A DNA stretch of 42,776 nt from NCBI RefSeq assembly GCF_900108855.1, contig NZ_FNXY01000005.1, positions 99,261 to 142,036 of the forward strand. The letters are read 5' to 3'. The notes under the pieces were generated by a model. That model saw nothing but the letters and a program-made list of their open reading frames with translations, was not told the origin of the DNA and searched no databases. Shown here in pieces: positions 41,712-42,776 of the stretch (position 1 is the stretch's first letter; each line of letters opens with the position of its first letter). Source of the DNA: Dyadobacter koreensis (GTDB taxonomy: Bacteria > Bacteroidota > Bacteroidia > Cytophagales > Spirosomataceae). A program made the position numbers and the translations under genes.

Positions 41712-42776
41712 TTAAAGCATAAATTTCAATCTCACAACTTCTTTTTCACTCAGGAAACGCCATTTACCTCTCGGTAAATCTTTTTTATCTAACCCGGCGA
41801 AAACAGTACGATCGAGTTTTTGTACTTCATAACCCAGATGTTCGAACATACGACGGACAATCCGATTTTTTCCGCTGTGAATTTCTAGTCCAACAACCAT
41901 GGCATCTGGCGTAACAATTCCTAGTTCGTCAGGTTTTACAAAACCATCTTCCAATTCCAAACCAGCCTGAAGCAATTCGAAATCTTCTGTTGTTATTGGT
42001 TTGTCAAGTTCAGCCTGATAGATCTTCTTGATTCCGTTTGAAGGGTGCGTCAGCTTTTCAGCCAGTTCTCCATCGTTTGTCATCAAAAGTAATCCGGTTG
42101 TGTTTCTGTCCAAACGACCTACCGGATAAATACGCTCAAAACAAGCTCCTTTGATTAAATCCAAAACTGTTTTACGTTCCTCAGGATCGTCAGTTGTGGT
42201 GATATAATCTTTTGGTTTGTTAATCAATACATAAACCAGTTTTTCACGGCTTAATGCTTTCTTGCCAAACTTAACTACGTCAGATGTTTCAACTTTATGA
42301 CCCATCTCCGTAACAACTTTTCCATTTACAGAAATTTGTCCCGATGCGATCAAGTCATCTGCTTCGCGACGGGAACAAATACCGGCGTTGGCAATGTATC
42401 GGTTCAAGCGCATTTCAGAACTTTCCTGCTTTCTTTTTGCGCCTGGTTTTTTATCGTAACCACTTAAATCATAACGAGGAGCAGTTTCAAATCTTCCAAC
42501 ACGACGGTTCGCGGCTTCTTCTGCAAGCCGTTTTTCAGTTTCGGGATCTTTCGCAACTACCTCTTTAAAATCGCTTTTTTTTTTAAAAGCGGGTTTTTCG
42601 TGTCTTCCATTTGAAGGAGTAGGTTTGAAAGAACGCGGCGCATCGCTGCTTCTTTCTGAACGAGGTTTACCGAAACCTGGTTTATCAAAACTTCTTCCTT
42701 CTGATCTTTCTCTTGGTCTGTCCTGACCGGGCGCAAATTCACCTCTGGGTTTAAAACCGCGGGAATCACCATCACG
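41712..42776 (-). CDS. RluB-type 23S rRNA pseudouridine synthase with long basic N-terminal extension (5' end outside the window)
   Basis: Isomerises uridine to pseudouridine in large-subunit rRNA. The conserved 233-residue part begins at the internal Met (42413): S4 RNA-binding domain MRLNRYIANAGICSRREADD, then the RsuA/RluB fold with catalytic Asp in VGRLDRNTTG. On the minus strand the same frame stays open without a stop or another ATG from 42414 to the right edge, adding at least 121 residues rich in Arg, Lys, Glu, Pro, Ser and Phe (for example DKPGFGPKRSERSS). So the ATG at 42413 is internal and the true start lies beyond 42776. A run of ten A bases in the coding strand (42575-42584) lies in the extension. 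Confidence 0.85.
   Translation of the reverse strand, partial: RDGDSRGFKPRGEFAPGQDRPRERSEGRSFDKPGFGKPRSERSSDAPRSFKPTPSNGRHEKPAFKKKSDFKEVVAKDPETEKRLAEEAANRRVGRFETAPRYDLSGYDKKPGAKRKQESSEMRLNRYIANAGICSRREADDLIASGQISVNGKVVTEMGHKVETSDVVKFGKKALSREKLVYVLINKPKDYITTTDDPEERKTVLDLIKGACFERIYPVGRLDRNTTGLLLMTNDGELAEKLTHPSNGIKKIYQAELDKPITTEDFELLQAGLELEDGFVKPDELGIVTPDAMVVGLEIHSGKNRIVRRMFEHLGYEVQKLDRTVFAGLDKKDLPRGKWRFLSEKEVVRLKFML

Noticed and set aside
42557..42775. 72-codon minus-strand frame at the right edge
   Set aside because: It is in a different frame from the pseudouridine synthase extension, which is continuous over the same bases and has the expected low-complexity basic composition.
1..42776. tRNA, rRNA, CRISPR, toxin-antitoxin, phage or insertion-sequence content
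   Set aside because: Looked for on both strands; no cloverleaf, spacer-repeat periodicity, transposase or integrase-like protein was seen.

Overview
This window looks like core chromosome of a Bacteroidota bacterium, most likely a Cytophagales member close to Dyadobacter or another Spirosomaceae. That placement is inference. It rests on a TonB receptor with an N-terminal carboxypeptidase-regulatory-like domain, a two-CBS plus ACT-like protein in front of NAD kinase, an HhH/beta-barrel outer-membrane protein, a Wzi-like barrel, and promoter candidates of the TTG...TAnnTTTG type rather than -35/-10. Genes lie on both strands in short operons. I see no rRNA, tRNA, CRISPR array, transposase, integrase or phage gene.

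Layout. 1-2.7 kb: glycerol kinase and a DEDDh exonuclease. 2.7-8.1 kb: nuoKLMN, the proton-pumping membrane genes of complex I, without the other nuo genes. 8.2-10.4 kb: a soluble NDP-sugar dehydratase facing a secreted esterase. 10.8-15.5 kb: alpha/beta hydrolase, CBS-ACT protein, nadK, dipeptide epimerase and an AONS-like PLP enzyme. 15.5-18.8 kb: tatC and pdhA on the minus strand, then recF divergent from pdhA. 18.8-22.5 kb: lipoprotein glycosidase and mannose-1-phosphate guanylyltransferase. 22.8-31.6 kb: TonB receptor, upp, Wzi-like barrel, nadC and HhH barrel. 31.7-36.6 kb: recQ, tag with a GyrI-like partner, a PAP2 phosphatase and kdsA. 36.8-39.1 kb: acpP-fabF-rnc. 39.4-42.8 kb: hsp20, a DegP-type protease, and an RluB-type pseudouridine synthase whose gene runs off the right edge.

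The coding content is mostly housekeeping: respiration, NAD metabolism, lipid and envelope synthesis, DNA repair and envelope quality control. Envelope genes (NDP-sugar dehydratase, manC, kdsA, Wzi-like, TonB receptor, PAP2, DegP) are scattered, not grouped in one polysaccharide locus.

I found no convincing new multi-gene system. The most unusual signals are non-coding or at gene boundaries. (1) Degenerate 7-bp repeat arrays lie between genes (before nuoM, before nuoN, between the TonB receptor and upp, and weakly before recQ); two 25-bp segments about 19 kb apart agree at 22 of 25 positions. (2) A perfect 11-bp inverted repeat ends three bases before the start codon of the GyrI-like gene of the gyrI-like/tag pair. 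(3) A very long stem-loop lies over the first codons of the HhH gene behind nadC. (4) A 15-bp palindrome sits between pdhA and recF. (5) The pseudouridine synthase has a long Arg/Lys/Pro-rich N-terminal extension that continues past the window. Palindromes and stems were found by eye; no folding or database search was run.
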